Of a stretch of 59,151 nucleotides of DNA, positions 26,361-35,089 are shown piece after piece. The position numbers and the translations under genes are program-made. Each line of letters begins with the position of its first letter. Within the stretch, counting starts at the first letter, position 1. Origin of the DNA: Bacillota bacterium (GTDB lineage: Bacteria; Bacillota; Clostridia; Clostridiales; Clostridiaceae). The notes beneath the pieces were generated by a model that did not search any database, had not been told where the DNA came from, and saw only the letters and a program-made list of their open reading frames with translations. The stretch lies in the NCBI GenBank assembly GCA_023445445.1, contig JAEXLD010000128.1, forward strand, positions 1-59,151, written 5' to 3'.

Positions 26361-26396
26361 AAAATAATATATATTATTTTAACAATAATCATTATT
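26361..26396. promoter_or_regulatory. Fur/PerR-like palindromes upstream of tpx
   Basis: aataat-c-attatt (26384-26396) matches the core of Fur-family boxes (ATAAT-N-ATTAT). A second, 20-bp palindrome aaaataatat/atattatttt (26361-26380) lies next to it. Both fall between the proposed -10 and the ribosome binding site, where a repressor would block transcription. Confidence 0.5.
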
Positions 26397-26407
26397 TATA
26401 TACTTTT

Positions 26408-26437
26408 ATTATATACTTAATAGTAACTATTTGTAAA
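26408..26437 (-). promoter_or_regulatory. Putative tpx promoter
   Basis: TTTACA (26432-26437), 18 bp, TATAAT (26408-26413) on the minus strand. Confidence 0.5.
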
Positions 26438-26491
26438 TATTTATTATTTTAAAATATTACCATTTTAACTTAGGAGACGCAATGTAATTGT

Positions 26492-28042
26492 TTATACTTG
26501 ATATTTATCAATTAATTCTTTAAATTCTTTCTCTTTTTTAATTAAATAGTCATCAAAAGATAATTTACTATTTTCTACCTGGTTAGAAAGTTTTGATAAG
26601 AATTCTGGTATTTTTATAGCTGGTATATCCCCTAAAGCAACTCCTAATTTAGTATCACCTACTCCATAAGTTCCTCCAACATATAATGTGAAGCATTCAT
26701 CTACTTTATCACCAACCTTCTTTTTCTTTCCAGTAAAACCTATAGATGCTATTTGATGAACTCCACAAGAATTTTGACATCCTGAAAAATGTATTTTAGG
26801 TAATATATCTAATCTATAATTATTATCCTTAAAATAATCTAAAACTGAATGTAAAGTTCCTTGGCTATTACATAACCCTATTTGACAAATTGGTACTCCA
26901 ATACAGGATACACTTTGCTCAAATTTAGTTTCAGCTCCCATGTCTTCAGTTAGTTCTAATAGTTCCTTTGCTTCATTTCCATTTAGATTTCTAAAATAAA
27001 TACCTTCTGACATAGCTAATCTAATTTCTATATCCTCAAATTTACTAATTAACTCTAATACACTCTTTAAATCATCAATTGCCCATTGTCCTCCAATTGG
27101 ATGTAGGTATACGCTGTATAAACCCTTTTGTTTTTGTTTAAACAATCTAGGATTATCTATTTCGACTTCTATTCCTTTTTTATCATAAACTTTATTACTT
27201 ACATTAATCCTTAAGTCCTCTGATTCCTTAACTGCTTCTACATGTTTCTTATAGCACTTTAAAAATTCTTCTTCTCCCATTCTATCTAATATATATCTTA
27301 CACGGGCTCTATTTCTATTCTCATAATCACCTTCTGCTATAAACATTCTAACCATAGCTTCTATGTAGAATAAAACATCCTTTGGATCAATTAACTCTTT
27401 ATATTTAACAGCTTTTTTAGGATTTTGTCCTAATCCCCCTCCTAAATAAACTTCAAAATATTCTTTTCCATCTTTATTTACTGCCACAAAACCTAAATCT
27501 TGAACAGTACAATGCGCCTCATCTTCTGCTTCACTTGAAAAAGATACCTTAAGTTTTCTTGGTAATTTATATGTTGTAATTCTTTCTAAAAAATAATTTC
27601 CAGAAGCTATTGCATAAGGGGTGACATCAAAAGCCTCTTTTTCATCAACTCCTGATAATGGAGACATAGCAACATTTCTTGGATAATTTCCACCTGCTCC
27701 TCTTGTATAAATATCATTATCTAGAGCTTCCTTCATTAAATCACAAATCTCATCTATATTAAGACCATGTAATTGAATAGCTTGGCGAGTTGTTAGATGA
27801 ATTTTATCAAGACCATATTTCTTAGCAAAGTCATAAACTTTATACATTTCATCTATGTTAGTTATTCCTGATGGAATTCTAAGTCTTATCATAAATTCTT
27901 TTCCGCCTCTATGAGAATAAACTCCAAAACCGCCAGAAGAATGCTTAAATTGTATTAGATTTATTTCTCCATTAACAAACTTATGCCCCGTTTCTCTAAA
28001 CTCTTCTATTTCTCCATATAAAACTTCTTTTAATTTTTCCAT
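26492..28042 (-). CDS. Siroheme-dependent nitrite/sulfite reductase
   Basis: A 516-residue protein of the ferredoxin-type nitrite/sulfite reductase family (NirA/SIR). Two ferrodoxin-like half domains are seen: the first has HLTTRQAIQLHGLN and RGAGGNYPRNVAMSPLSG, the second has the 4Fe-4S/siroheme cysteine set CIGVPICQIGLC...FSGCQNSCGVHQ at roughly residues 375-425. It should use reduced ferredoxin to make six-electron reductions of sulfite or nitrite; which one cannot be decided here, since there are no assimilation genes nearby. The ATG at 28042 has GAGGTGG upstream; an in-frame TTG six codons earlier is rejected. A symmetrical 8-7-8 palindrome sits in the promoter. Confidence 0.87.
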   Translation of the reverse strand: MEKLKEVLYGEIEEFRETGHKFVNGEINLIQFKHSSGGFGVYSHRGGKEFMIRLRIPSGITNIDEMYKVYDFAKKYGLDKIHLTTRQAIQLHGLNIDEICDLMKEALDNDIYTRGAGGNYPRNVAMSPLSGVDEKEAFDVTPYAIASGNYFLERITTYKLPRKLKVSFSSEAEDEAHCTVQDLGFVAVNKDGKEYFEVYLGGGLGQNPKKAVKYKELIDPKDVLFYIEAMVRMFIAEGDYENRNRARVRYILDRMGEEEFLKCYKKHVEAVKESEDLRINVSNKVYDKKGIEVEIDNPRLFKQKQKGLYSVYLHPIGGQWAIDDLKSVLELISKFEDIEIRLAMSEGIYFRNLNGNEAKELLELTEDMGAETKFEQSVSCIGVPICQIGLCNSQGTLHSVLDYFKDNNYRLDILPKIHFSGCQNSCGVHQIASIGFTGKKKKVGDKVDECFTLYVGGTYGVGDTKLGVALGDIPAIKIPEFLSKLSNQVENSKLSFDDYLIKKEKEFKELIDKYQV

Positions 28043-28076
28043 TTTACCACCTCTTAACAAATTTCTTCCAAATTAA

Positions 28077-28082
28077 ATTATA
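28077..28082 (-). promoter_or_regulatory. Putative -10 element of the siroheme reductase gene
   Basis: TATAAT on the minus strand, 35 bp before the ATG; no good -35 is seen, which suits an activator-dependent promoter. Confidence 0.4.
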
Positions 28083-28111
28083 TCATTTAAAATTATATGT
28101 TATTATTTGAT

Positions 28112-28134
28112 ATTCTTATAACAACCATAAGAAT
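28112..28134. promoter_or_regulatory. 8-7-8 palindrome, candidate operator for the siroheme reductase gene
   Basis: attcttat and ataagaat flank a 7-nt spacer. The centre is about 45-50 bp upstream of the putative -10, a location typical of an activator site. Confidence 0.45.
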
Positions 28135-28221
28135 TACCTATTAGTAAACATTCATTTTGTTATATATTTTACTCAAATTACTAATTTTTATTATATTTAA
28201 ATGTAATTATTATAAATATAC

Positions 28222-28257
28222 AAAAAAGAGAATTAGCATTTGCTAATTCTCTTTTTT
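28222..28257 (-). terminator. Heat-shock operon terminator overlapping the dnaJ stop
   Basis: Seventeen-bp perfect arms with a two-nt loop. The dnaJ stop codon (28243-28245) lies inside the hairpin, so the last codons of dnaJ form its ascending arm. The descending arm ends in six T. Confidence 0.9.
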
Positions 28258-29382
28258 AAATAAATCCTTTAAGCCTTTTTTATGTGATGTTCCTTCTCCA
28301 ACATTTTCTCCACAAGCTTCCATAAATGCCTTTAATGCATCCTTTTGCTTTTCATTTAAAGTCTTAGGAATATCTACTATTACTTTTACGTATTGATCCC
28401 CTCTTCCTGAAGAGTTCACCCTAGGTACTCCTTTTCCTTTTAATCTAAATAATGTACCTGATTGAGTTCCTGCAGGAATAGTATATTTAACATCTCCATC
28501 TACAGTTGCCACAGTAATTTCTGTTCCTAAAGCAGCTTTTCCCATAGAAATATGAGTGTCTATATATATATCATTTCCTTTTCTTACAAACTTCTTTGAA
28601 GGCGCTACATTAATTCTTACATATAAGTCTCCTGGAGGCCCATCATTAGTTCCATGATTTCCTTGTCCTCTTAAAGGCATAACATTTCCAGTATCAACAC
28701 CTGCTGGTATATTAACTTTAATTTTTCTAGTCTTTCTAACATTACCTCTTCCATGACAAGCTGTACATGGTTCCTCTATAACTGTTCCTGTACCACCACA
28801 AGTGTTACAAGTTGAAGTACTAACAAAGCTTCCTAATGGAGTTTGTCTTTGTACTCTTACCTGTCCTTGACCATGACATGTTGGACATGTTTTCTTTGAT
28901 GTACCTTCCTTTGCTCCACTCCCTTTACAAGTTTCACAATTTTCACTTCTATCTATTGATATTTCCTTTTCTACTCCAAAAACAGCTTCTTCGAAAGTTA
29001 AATTAATTGTATATTCTAAATCTGAACCTCTTTGTGGTCCATTTCTTCTTCTTCCGCCGCTGCCTCCGCCGCCGAAGAAACTTTCAAATATATCTCCAAA
29101 TCCGCCCATATCAGAAAAATCAAAGCCACCGAATCCACCTGATCCAAAACCACTACCATCAAAGTCAACTGTTCCATACATATCATATTTTGCTTTCTTA
29201 TCTGGATCAGAAAGTACTTGATATGCTTCATTTATTTCTTTAAATTTATTTTCAGCTTCCTTATCGCCTTGATTCTTGTCAGGATGATATTTTATAGCTA
29301 ACTTTCTAAAGGCCTTCTTTATGTCTGCTTCTGATGCTCCTTTTTCAAGTCCAAGGGCTGCATAATAGTCCTTATTTGCCAT
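28243..29382 (-). CDS. dnaJ: Chaperone DnaJ (Hsp40)
   Basis: Co-chaperone that delivers clients to DnaK and stimulates its ATPase. The protein has 379 residues. J domain at 4-70 with HPD in AIKYHPDKNQ; Gly/Phe-rich linker around 75-115; a zinc-binding domain with four CXXCXGXG-type repeats (CETCKGSG, CPTCHGQG, CNTCGGTG, CTACHGRG); C-terminal client-binding domains. It is last in hrcA-grpE-dnaK-dnaJ. A weak hairpin precedes it, perhaps lowering its dose relative to dnaK. Confidence 0.97.
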   Translation of the reverse strand: MANKDYYAALGLEKGASEADIKKAFRKLAIKYHPDKNQGDKEAENKFKEINEAYQVLSDPDKKAKYDMYGTVDFDGSGFGSGGFGGFDFSDMGGFGDIFESFFGGGGSGGRRRNGPQRGSDLEYTINLTFEEAVFGVEKEISIDRSENCETCKGSGAKEGTSKKTCPTCHGQGQVRVQRQTPLGSFVSTSTCNTCGGTGTVIEEPCTACHGRGNVRKTRKIKVNIPAGVDTGNVMPLRGQGNHGTNDGPPGDLYVRINVAPSKKFVRKGNDIYIDTHISMGKAALGTEITVATVDGDVKYTIPAGTQSGTLFRLKGKGVPRVNSSGRGDQYVKVIVDIPKTLNEKQKDALKAFMEACGENVGEGTSHKKGLKDLFKKEN

Positions 29383-29414
29383 CTATTTTCACCACCATTT
29401 TTAAACTTTATAAA

Positions 29415-29439
29415 AGGGAAGACGACTTTTGCCTTCCCT
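29415..29439 (-). terminator. Possible attenuating hairpin between dnaK and dnaJ
   Basis: The arms agggaag and cttccct enclose an 11-nt loop. On the minus strand the hairpin is followed by tttataaag. It could act as an mRNA processing or partial termination point. Confidence 0.45.
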
Positions 29440-29473
29440 CCTATATTATATATATTAGACTACTAGGTTACAA

Positions 29474-31330
29474 CTATTTATCGTCTTTCACTTCAAAATC
29501 TGCATCTACTACATTGTCATCATTTGGAGTACTGTTAGTTCCTGCTCCACCCATATTGTTTGGATCGAAACCTGCACCTTCTGCTCCATTTGGATTAGCA
29601 TCTGCATACATCTTAGATGAAATAGCATAGAATTCTTTATTTAATTCTTCCATAGCATTCTTTATAGCTTCAAGATCTTCTCCATCTTTAACTTTATTTA
29701 ATTCATCTAATTTTGTTTGAACCTTAGCCTTATCATCTGCTGATACCTTATCACCTAATTCTTCTAAAGCTTTAGCTGTTTGGTATGCTACTTGATCAGC
29801 GTTATTCTTAACTTCTATTTTTTCTTTTCTCTTCTTATCTTCTTCAGCAAATTTTTCTGCTTCTTTAACAGCCTTTTCTACTTCATCTTCACTTAAGTTA
29901 GTTGATGCTGTTATAGTAATATTTGCTTCTTTATTAGTTGCTTTATCTACTGCTGATACTTTAACTAATCCATTAGCATCTATATCAAATGTTACTTCGA
30001 TTTGAGGAATTCCTCTTGGTGCTGGAGCTATTCCAGATAAAGTAAATCTTCCTAAAGTCTTATTATCTGCTGCCATTTGTCTTTCACCTTGAACTACGTG
30101 AATTTCAACTGATGTTTGACCATCTGCTGCAGTTGAGAATGTTTGACTCTTCTTAGTTGGAATTGTAGTGTTTCTTTCAATAAGTGGTGTAGCTACTCCA
30201 CCTAATGTTTCAATTCCTAAAGTTAATGGAGTTACATCTAATAATAATACGTCCTTAACTTCTCCTGTTAATACACCTGCTTGAATAGCAGCTCCAACAG
30301 CTACACATTCATCTGGATTAACACCCTTTGATGGTTCTTTTCCAGTAAAGTTCTTAACAGCTTCTACTACTGCTGGAATTCTTGTAGATCCTCCAACTAA
30401 TATTACCTTATGAACATCGCTTAATGAAAGACCTGCATCTGATAAAGCTTTCTTCATTGGCTCAATTGTTCTTTGAACTAAATCATGAGTAATTTCATTG
30501 AATTTAGCTCTAGTTAAGTTCATATCAATGTGCTTTGGACCAGTTGCATCTGCAGTTATAAATGGTAAGTTTATATTAGTTTGCATTGATGATGATAATT
30601 CAATCTTTGCTTTTTCAGCTGCTTCTTTTAATCTTTGAAGTGCCATTTTATCATTTCTTAAATCTATTCCATTTTCAGTCTTAAATGTATCTGCTATATA
30701 GTTCATGATTCTTTCATCAAAATCATCTCCACCTAGCTTAGTATCACCATTTGTTGCTAATACTTCAAATACACCATCACCTAATTCTAGGATAGATACG
30801 TCAAAAGTACCACCACCTAAGTCATAAACAAATATCTTTTCACTTGAATCCATCTTATCTAGTCCATAAGCTAATGCTGCAGCTGTTGGCTCATTTATAA
30901 TTCTTAAAACTTCTAAGCCAGCAATTCTTCCTGCATCCTTAGTTGCTTGTCTTTGAGAATCATTAAAGTAAGCAGGAACTGTAATAACAGCTTGAGTTAC
31001 ACTTTCTCCTAAATAGCTTTCAGCATCAGCTTTAATTTTTTGAAGAACCATTGCTGATATTTCTTGTGGTGAATGATCCTTACCATCTATAGTAACTTTA
31101 TAATTAGTTCCCATATGTCTTTTTATTGATATTACTGTTCTATCTGGATTAGTAATCGCTTGTCTTTTAGCAATTTGTCCTACTAATCTTTCTCCATTTG
31201 CTTGGAATGAAACTACTGATGGAGTAGTTCTTGCACCTTCTGAGTTGCTAATAACAACTGGTTCTCCACCTTCCATTACAGCTACACATGAGTTAGTTGT
31301 TCCTAAGTCAATTCCTATAATTTTTCCCAT
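29474..31330 (-). CDS. dnaK: Chaperone DnaK (Hsp70)
   Basis: The main ATP-driven folding chaperone, 618 residues. The nucleotide-binding domain starts GKIIGIDLGTTNSCVAVMEG, with VYDLGGGTFDVSIL near residue 170 and the VILVGGSTRIPAV motif near 310. The substrate-binding beta domain begins after DVTPLTLGIETLGG. A helical lid follows, and the C-terminus ends in the acidic VVDADFEVKDDK tail. AGGAGG precedes the ATG. Third gene of the CIRCE-controlled operon. Confidence 0.98.
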   Translation of the reverse strand: MGKIIGIDLGTTNSCVAVMEGGEPVVISNSEGARTTPSVVSFQANGERLVGQIAKRQAITNPDRTVISIKRHMGTNYKVTIDGKDHSPQEISAMVLQKIKADAESYLGESVTQAVITVPAYFNDSQRQATKDAGRIAGLEVLRIINEPTAAALAYGLDKMDSSEKIFVYDLGGGTFDVSILELGDGVFEVLATNGDTKLGGDDFDERIMNYIADTFKTENGIDLRNDKMALQRLKEAAEKAKIELSSSMQTNINLPFITADATGPKHIDMNLTRAKFNEITHDLVQRTIEPMKKALSDAGLSLSDVHKVILVGGSTRIPAVVEAVKNFTGKEPSKGVNPDECVAVGAAIQAGVLTGEVKDVLLLDVTPLTLGIETLGGVATPLIERNTTIPTKKSQTFSTAADGQTSVEIHVVQGERQMAADNKTLGRFTLSGIAPAPRGIPQIEVTFDIDANGLVKVSAVDKATNKEANITITASTNLSEDEVEKAVKEAEKFAEEDKKRKEKIEVKNNADQVAYQTAKALEELGDKVSADDKAKVQTKLDELNKVKDGEDLEAIKNAMEELNKEFYAISSKMYADANPNGAEGAGFDPNNMGGAGTNSTPNDDNVVDADFEVKDDK

Positions 31331-31387
31331 AATCTATTTCCTCCTAAATATATCTTCTATATTAAATTTAGTTAATATGTCTTAACT

Positions 31388-32041
31388 TTAATTAGCTACC
31401 TTTACAACTGTATATCTAATTACTTTGTCGCCTCTTTTATATCCCTTTTGGAATACTTCTGCTACTGAATTTGCTCCTAAACTTTCATCTTCAATGTGCA
31501 TTACTGCTTGATGATAATTTGGATCGAATTCTCCTGTAGCATCAATTTCTTCTACTCCTAATTTTTCGAAAGATGCTTTGAAACCTTTTATAGTCATTTC
31601 AATGCCTTTTTTAATATCTTCAACATTTCCGTCAACTGATATGGCTCTTTCTAAATTATCAAGTACTGGAATCATTTCTTTTAATACATCTGTGCAAGCA
31701 TCTGTGTATATTCCTTCTTTTTCCTTAGAAGTTCTTTTTCTATAATTGTCATATTCTGCAGTTAATCTAAGTAATCTTTCCTTTAAAGTCTCTGCTTCAT
31801 TAGTCAATTTTTTATTTTCATCCTTTAATTTACGCATAGCATCTAATTCATTTTCCTTATCATTATTTTCTTCTGCTATATCTTCTGAAGAATCCTCAGT
31901 AGAATCATTTGAAGAATTAATTGAATCTGCTTCCATATCTAAATTTGCTTCTTCGTTTTTTTCAGCATCAACATTCTCATCAACATTAGTAGTATCATCT
32001 AAATTATTTTGGTTATCTAATGTCTCCTTAATATCCTCCAC
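31388..32041 (-). CDS. grpE: Nucleotide exchange factor GrpE
   Basis: Releases ADP from DnaK. The protein has 217 residues: an unusually long acidic, Asp/Glu/Asn-rich leader (residues 1-65), a coiled coil (KDENKKLTNEAETLKERLLRLTAEYDNYRKR), and the beta-wing head with GVEEIDATGEFDPNYHQAVM and VFQKGYKRGDKVIRYTVVKVAN. Translation starts at a GTG; GAGGTG is five nt upstream. It lies 16 nt after hrcA. Confidence 0.96.
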   Translation of the reverse strand: MEDIKETLDNQNNLDDTTNVDENVDAEKNEEANLDMEADSINSSNDSTEDSSEDIAEENNDKENELDAMRKLKDENKKLTNEAETLKERLLRLTAEYDNYRKRTSKEKEGIYTDACTDVLKEMIPVLDNLERAISVDGNVEDIKKGIEMTIKGFKASFEKLGVEEIDATGEFDPNYHQAVMHIEDESLGANSVAEVFQKGYKRGDKVIRYTVVKVAN

Positions 32042-32057
32042 AAAAACACCTCATCTC

Positions 32058-33089
32058 TTATTCTATAATTTGATTTTTCAAACTTTTATTAAGCTCTTTC
32101 ATAACTTCATTCATAATTGCTATAACCCTTGAATAATTAATTCTTTTTGGTCCAATTAACCCAATTTTACCTATAGGTCTACCATCTACAGAATATTCTG
32201 CTGAAATAATAGAACAATCCTTTGCTTCTGGGAAGAAATTTTCTTCTCCTATTCTAATAGTAATATCATTACCTGGCTCAATTAAATCCATTAAATTATC
32301 TTTATCATTTATTAAAGATAAGATTTCTTTTGCTTTTTCAATATTATTGTACTCAGGATAATTAAAAATATTAGTTGTTCCCTCAACAAAAACCTCTGTA
32401 TTATTAGATTCCTTTAAAGTTTCATATAAAGCTGGAAGAATTCCATTAAATACTTCATCAAAACCTTGCAATTCAAGTTTTAAGTTATTTATAACTTCTA
32501 AATTAATTTCTTCAATAGTTAAATTTCTAAGCCTAATATTCAAAACATCATTAATCTTTTGAATAGTTTCAGGTTTAGGCATATTATTAACTCTTATTCT
32601 ATGATTTTTAATAACTCCACTATCTGCAACTATTACAGAAACCAAATTATGATTGTCGATAGGCAGCAATTGAATAGATTTAATATAACTACTTCTTACA
32701 GAAGGAGTCTGTACTACTGTAGTTAGGTTTGTCAATTCTGAAAGAAGCGAACATGCTTCCTTAACTATTCTATCTACTTCGTACATTGCAGAATTAATTA
32801 AATACTCTTTAATTTTTAATTCTTCGTCTTTAGTTAACCTTCCAGTATCCATTAATTTATCTACATATAATCTATAACCTTTATTGGAAGGTATCCTACC
32901 TGCTGAAGTATGAGGTTGTTCTAAGTACCCCATTTCTTCTAAATCAGCCATTTCATTTCTAATAGTAGCTGAGCCTACTCCTAAATCATATCTTTTAGCT
33001 ATTGTCCTTGATCCTACTGGCTCTCCAGTCATAATATAGTCATTAATGATAGCCTGAAGTATTTTAATTTTTCTTTCATCAATAGCCAT
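32058..33089 (-). CDS. hrcA: Heat-inducible repressor HrcA
   Basis: Represses the class I heat-shock operon by binding CIRCE. The protein has 343 residues. A winged helix occupies residues 1-80 (GSRTIAKRYDLGVGSATIRNEMADLEEMGYLEQPHTSAGRIPS). GAF-like and dimerisation domains follow; VDGRPIGKIGLIGPKRINYSRVI is the conserved C-terminal block. It is the first gene of the operon, with its own operator 19 bp upstream of the ATG, so it is autoregulated. Confidence 0.97.
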   Translation of the reverse strand: MAIDERKIKILQAIINDYIMTGEPVGSRTIAKRYDLGVGSATIRNEMADLEEMGYLEQPHTSAGRIPSNKGYRLYVDKLMDTGRLTKDEELKIKEYLINSAMYEVDRIVKEACSLLSELTNLTTVVQTPSVRSSYIKSIQLLPIDNHNLVSVIVADSGVIKNHRIRVNNMPKPETIQKINDVLNIRLRNLTIEEINLEVINNLKLELQGFDEVFNGILPALYETLKESNNTEVFVEGTTNIFNYPEYNNIEKAKEILSLINDKDNLMDLIEPGNDITIRIGEENFFPEAKDCSIISAEYSVDGRPIGKIGLIGPKRINYSRVIAIMNEVMKELNKSLKNQIIE

Positions 33090-33107
33090 TTACATCACCT
33101 CTATCTG

Positions 33108-33134
33108 TTAGCACTCAATAACATCGAGTGCTAA
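33108..33134. promoter_or_regulatory. CIRCE operator
   Basis: TTAGCACTC - 9 bp - GAGTGCTAA, a perfect match to the consensus, between the hrcA promoter and its start codon. It is the HrcA binding site. Confidence 0.97.
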
Positions 33135-33147
33135 TGACTACAATATC

Positions 33148-33176
33148 AATATATTCCTTATTAAGTTTTTTGTCAA
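33148..33176 (-). promoter_or_regulatory. Sigma-A promoter of the hrcA operon
   Basis: TTGACA (33171-33176), 17 bp, TATATT (33148-33153) on the minus strand, just upstream of CIRCE. Confidence 0.88.
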
Positions 33177-33274
33177 TTTTATTTAAGCACAAAATTAATA
33201 ATCTCATTTAACTTTATTAAATTATTTTTTGTTTTCTTTATTTCTCTAATAATTTCTTTATTTTTCTAATATAT

Positions 33275-34411
33275 TTAAGTTAATATAAAATCACTCATTA
33301 CAGAATTAGATAACTCTATTCCTTTCTCTGTTAATCTTAATGAATCTTTTTCTAAAACTAATAACTTTTTGTTTATATTTTTCTCAATAACATCTTTATA
33401 TATACTTTCAATATTTACCCCAAACCTTTTCTTAAATTCCTTTAAACTTATTCCACTAAGCATTCTTAACCCCATAAATACGAACTCTTCCATACTATCT
33501 TCCAGTGTATTCTCTGTTATATCTTCTATAACCTCTTCTCCAGAATTAATTTTATCTATGTATTTTTTTACATTTTCTATATTTTTAATTCTTTTTCCAT
33601 CTATAAAAGATGTGGATGCTGAGCCAAGTCCTAAGTACTCATCACATTTCCAATAAACCTTATTATGATAGCATTCAAAACCTTCCTTGGCATAATTAGA
33701 TATTTCATATTGATGATATCCATACTTAGTTAATATACTCTTAGTTATTTCATACATAGTTCTTTCATCATCTTCTGATGGTAAAATTAATTTATTTCTT
33801 TCCCAAAGCTTATAAAAAGCTGTTCCTTCTTCAATAATTAAACTATATGCAGAAATATGCTCTGGATTTAACCTAGCAATTACTTCTAATGATTCCTTCC
33901 ATTCATCAACCCTTTGATTTGGAAGTCCAAACATTAAATCTACATTTATATTTTTAAACCCTACTTTTCTAGCTAATTTAAAATTTTCTTCAAATTGCTT
34001 AAAGCTATGAATTCTTCCAATATCCTTAAGCAATGAATTTTGTACTGCTTGTAATCCCATACTTATTCTATTTACTCCACCATTTAGCATAGCTGTTAAT
34101 TTTTCTTCTTCTAAAGCTCCTGGATTACACTCCATAGTAAATTCCAGACCTTCCATAAGATGAAGTTTTTTTATAGAATTTAAAACCTTAACTATTTCCT
34201 TAGTTTCTAAATAAGATGGTGTTCCACCACCTATAAATATACTTTTTATAACATACTTACTTCCTTTATCCTCAATCTCCTTACACAATGCCTCAACATA
34301 ATCTTCTCTTAAGTAATCTATAGAAGCATAAGAAGGAAAATCACAATAGAAACACTTCTGTTTGCAAAATGGTATATGTATATAAAGAGATAATTCTTTT
34401 TTCTTTTCCAT
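33275..34411 (-). CDS. hemW: Radical-SAM heme chaperone HemW
   Basis: A 378-residue radical-SAM protein of the HemW group, once annotated as oxygen-independent coproporphyrinogen oxidase. HemW delivers heme to target proteins rather than decarboxylating coproporphyrinogen. The cluster motif is HIPFCKQKCFYCDF (CX3CX2C, residues 13-25) followed by FIGGGTPSYL. The C-terminal HemN_C wing domain spans about 300-378. In Bacillus hemW sits between lepA and hrcA; here the order is kept but four extra genes separate it from lepA. The ribosome binding site is weak (AAAGAG). Confidence 0.92.
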   Translation of the reverse strand: MEKKKELSLYIHIPFCKQKCFYCDFPSYASIDYLREDYVEALCKEIEDKGSKYVIKSIFIGGGTPSYLETKEIVKVLNSIKKLHLMEGLEFTMECNPGALEEEKLTAMLNGGVNRISMGLQAVQNSLLKDIGRIHSFKQFEENFKLARKVGFKNINVDLMFGLPNQRVDEWKESLEVIARLNPEHISAYSLIIEEGTAFYKLWERNKLILPSEDDERTMYEITKSILTKYGYHQYEISNYAKEGFECYHNKVYWKCDEYLGLGSASTSFIDGKRIKNIENVKKYIDKINSGEEVIEDITENTLEDSMEEFVFMGLRMLSGISLKEFKKRFGVNIESIYKDVIEKNINKKLLVLEKDSLRLTEKGIELSNSVMSDFILT

Positions 34412-34501
34412 ATTATCAACTCTTTCTTTATTAAAATTCTCTTATCCTTATTATACAGAAACATCAAAAAATAGAAAGCATTGAACTTTTGAAGAAAGTA
34501 A

Positions 34502-34530
34502 AAAAGGAACTCTAAAAAGCAGTTCCTTTT
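34502..34530 (-). terminator. Terminator of the L25-like gene
   Basis: The 10-bp arms aaaaggaact and agttcctttt have a 9-nt loop. On the minus strand the hairpin ends in six T. It is about 160 bp past the stop, after repeat-like AT sequence. Confidence 0.7.
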
Positions 34531-34638
34531 AAACTAGCGCAATATTCTTCTTATATTTTTCATTCTTCTTTAGACCATTTATAAACATCCACTTATGAAT
34601 ACTTTTCATAATTCCGAATAAAATGAGGAATTATTACC

Positions 34639-34686
34639 TTTATTTTTCATTTTTTCATTCTTCATTTTACATTGGTGCGAAGCACC
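34639..34686. repeat. Repeat-family arm plus short GC hairpin
   Basis: The array ttcattttttcattcttcattttacatt resembles the right arm of the two-hairpin repeats. It abuts the hairpin tggtgc-gaa-gcacca (34673-34687) just after the L25-like stop. It may be a remnant copy. Confidence 0.4.
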
Positions 34687-34689
34687 ATT

Positions 34690-34959
34690 TCATGCTTCTA
34701 ATAAGTCTACATTTATAATATTATGATATATTACATCTCTTTGTACTTTTTCTATTCTAGTATTTATTAAATCTCCCTGAAACCTTATTTGTAAGCTTAA
34801 ATTCAATCCACTTCTAGCCACTAATGTATCTAAATCATTTCCATTCATTTGAATATTATATACTTGTCCATTTTTTCTTTTTAATGTTCCAGTAATTATT
34901 CCTTGATTTCTTAAGCTTTTCCCTTTCTTTTTTAGATTTCTATTACTTACCTCTAACAT
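34690..34959 (-). CDS. Ribosomal protein bL25-like single-domain protein
   Basis: An 89-residue protein resembling the N-terminal 5S-rRNA-binding domain of bL25/CTC: KKKGKSLRNQGIITGTLKRKNGQ matches the family opening (KGRSLRREGYIPGVLYG-like), and IEKVQRDVIYHNIINVDLLEA matches the closing block (VQRDPVTHEIIHVDF-like). It lacks the extra domain of TL5/CTC. If functional it binds 5S rRNA in the 50S subunit or acts under stress. The ATG at 34959 has GAGGTG six nt upstream. The protein is divergent, so identity is good but not certain. Confidence 0.7.
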   Translation of the reverse strand: MLEVSNRNLKKKGKSLRNQGIITGTLKRKNGQVYNIQMNGNDLDTLVARSGLNLSLQIRFQGDLINTRIEKVQRDVIYHNIINVDLLEA

Positions 34960-35089
34960 CAAATCCACCTCACTAAATTTACTTTACATTTTAATATATT
35001 TTCAAAATTATGATTTAATTACTTAATATTTATGTCAATTAAAAAACTTTTGAATATTATATATAAGTAATTTATTTATGGAGTAATAT

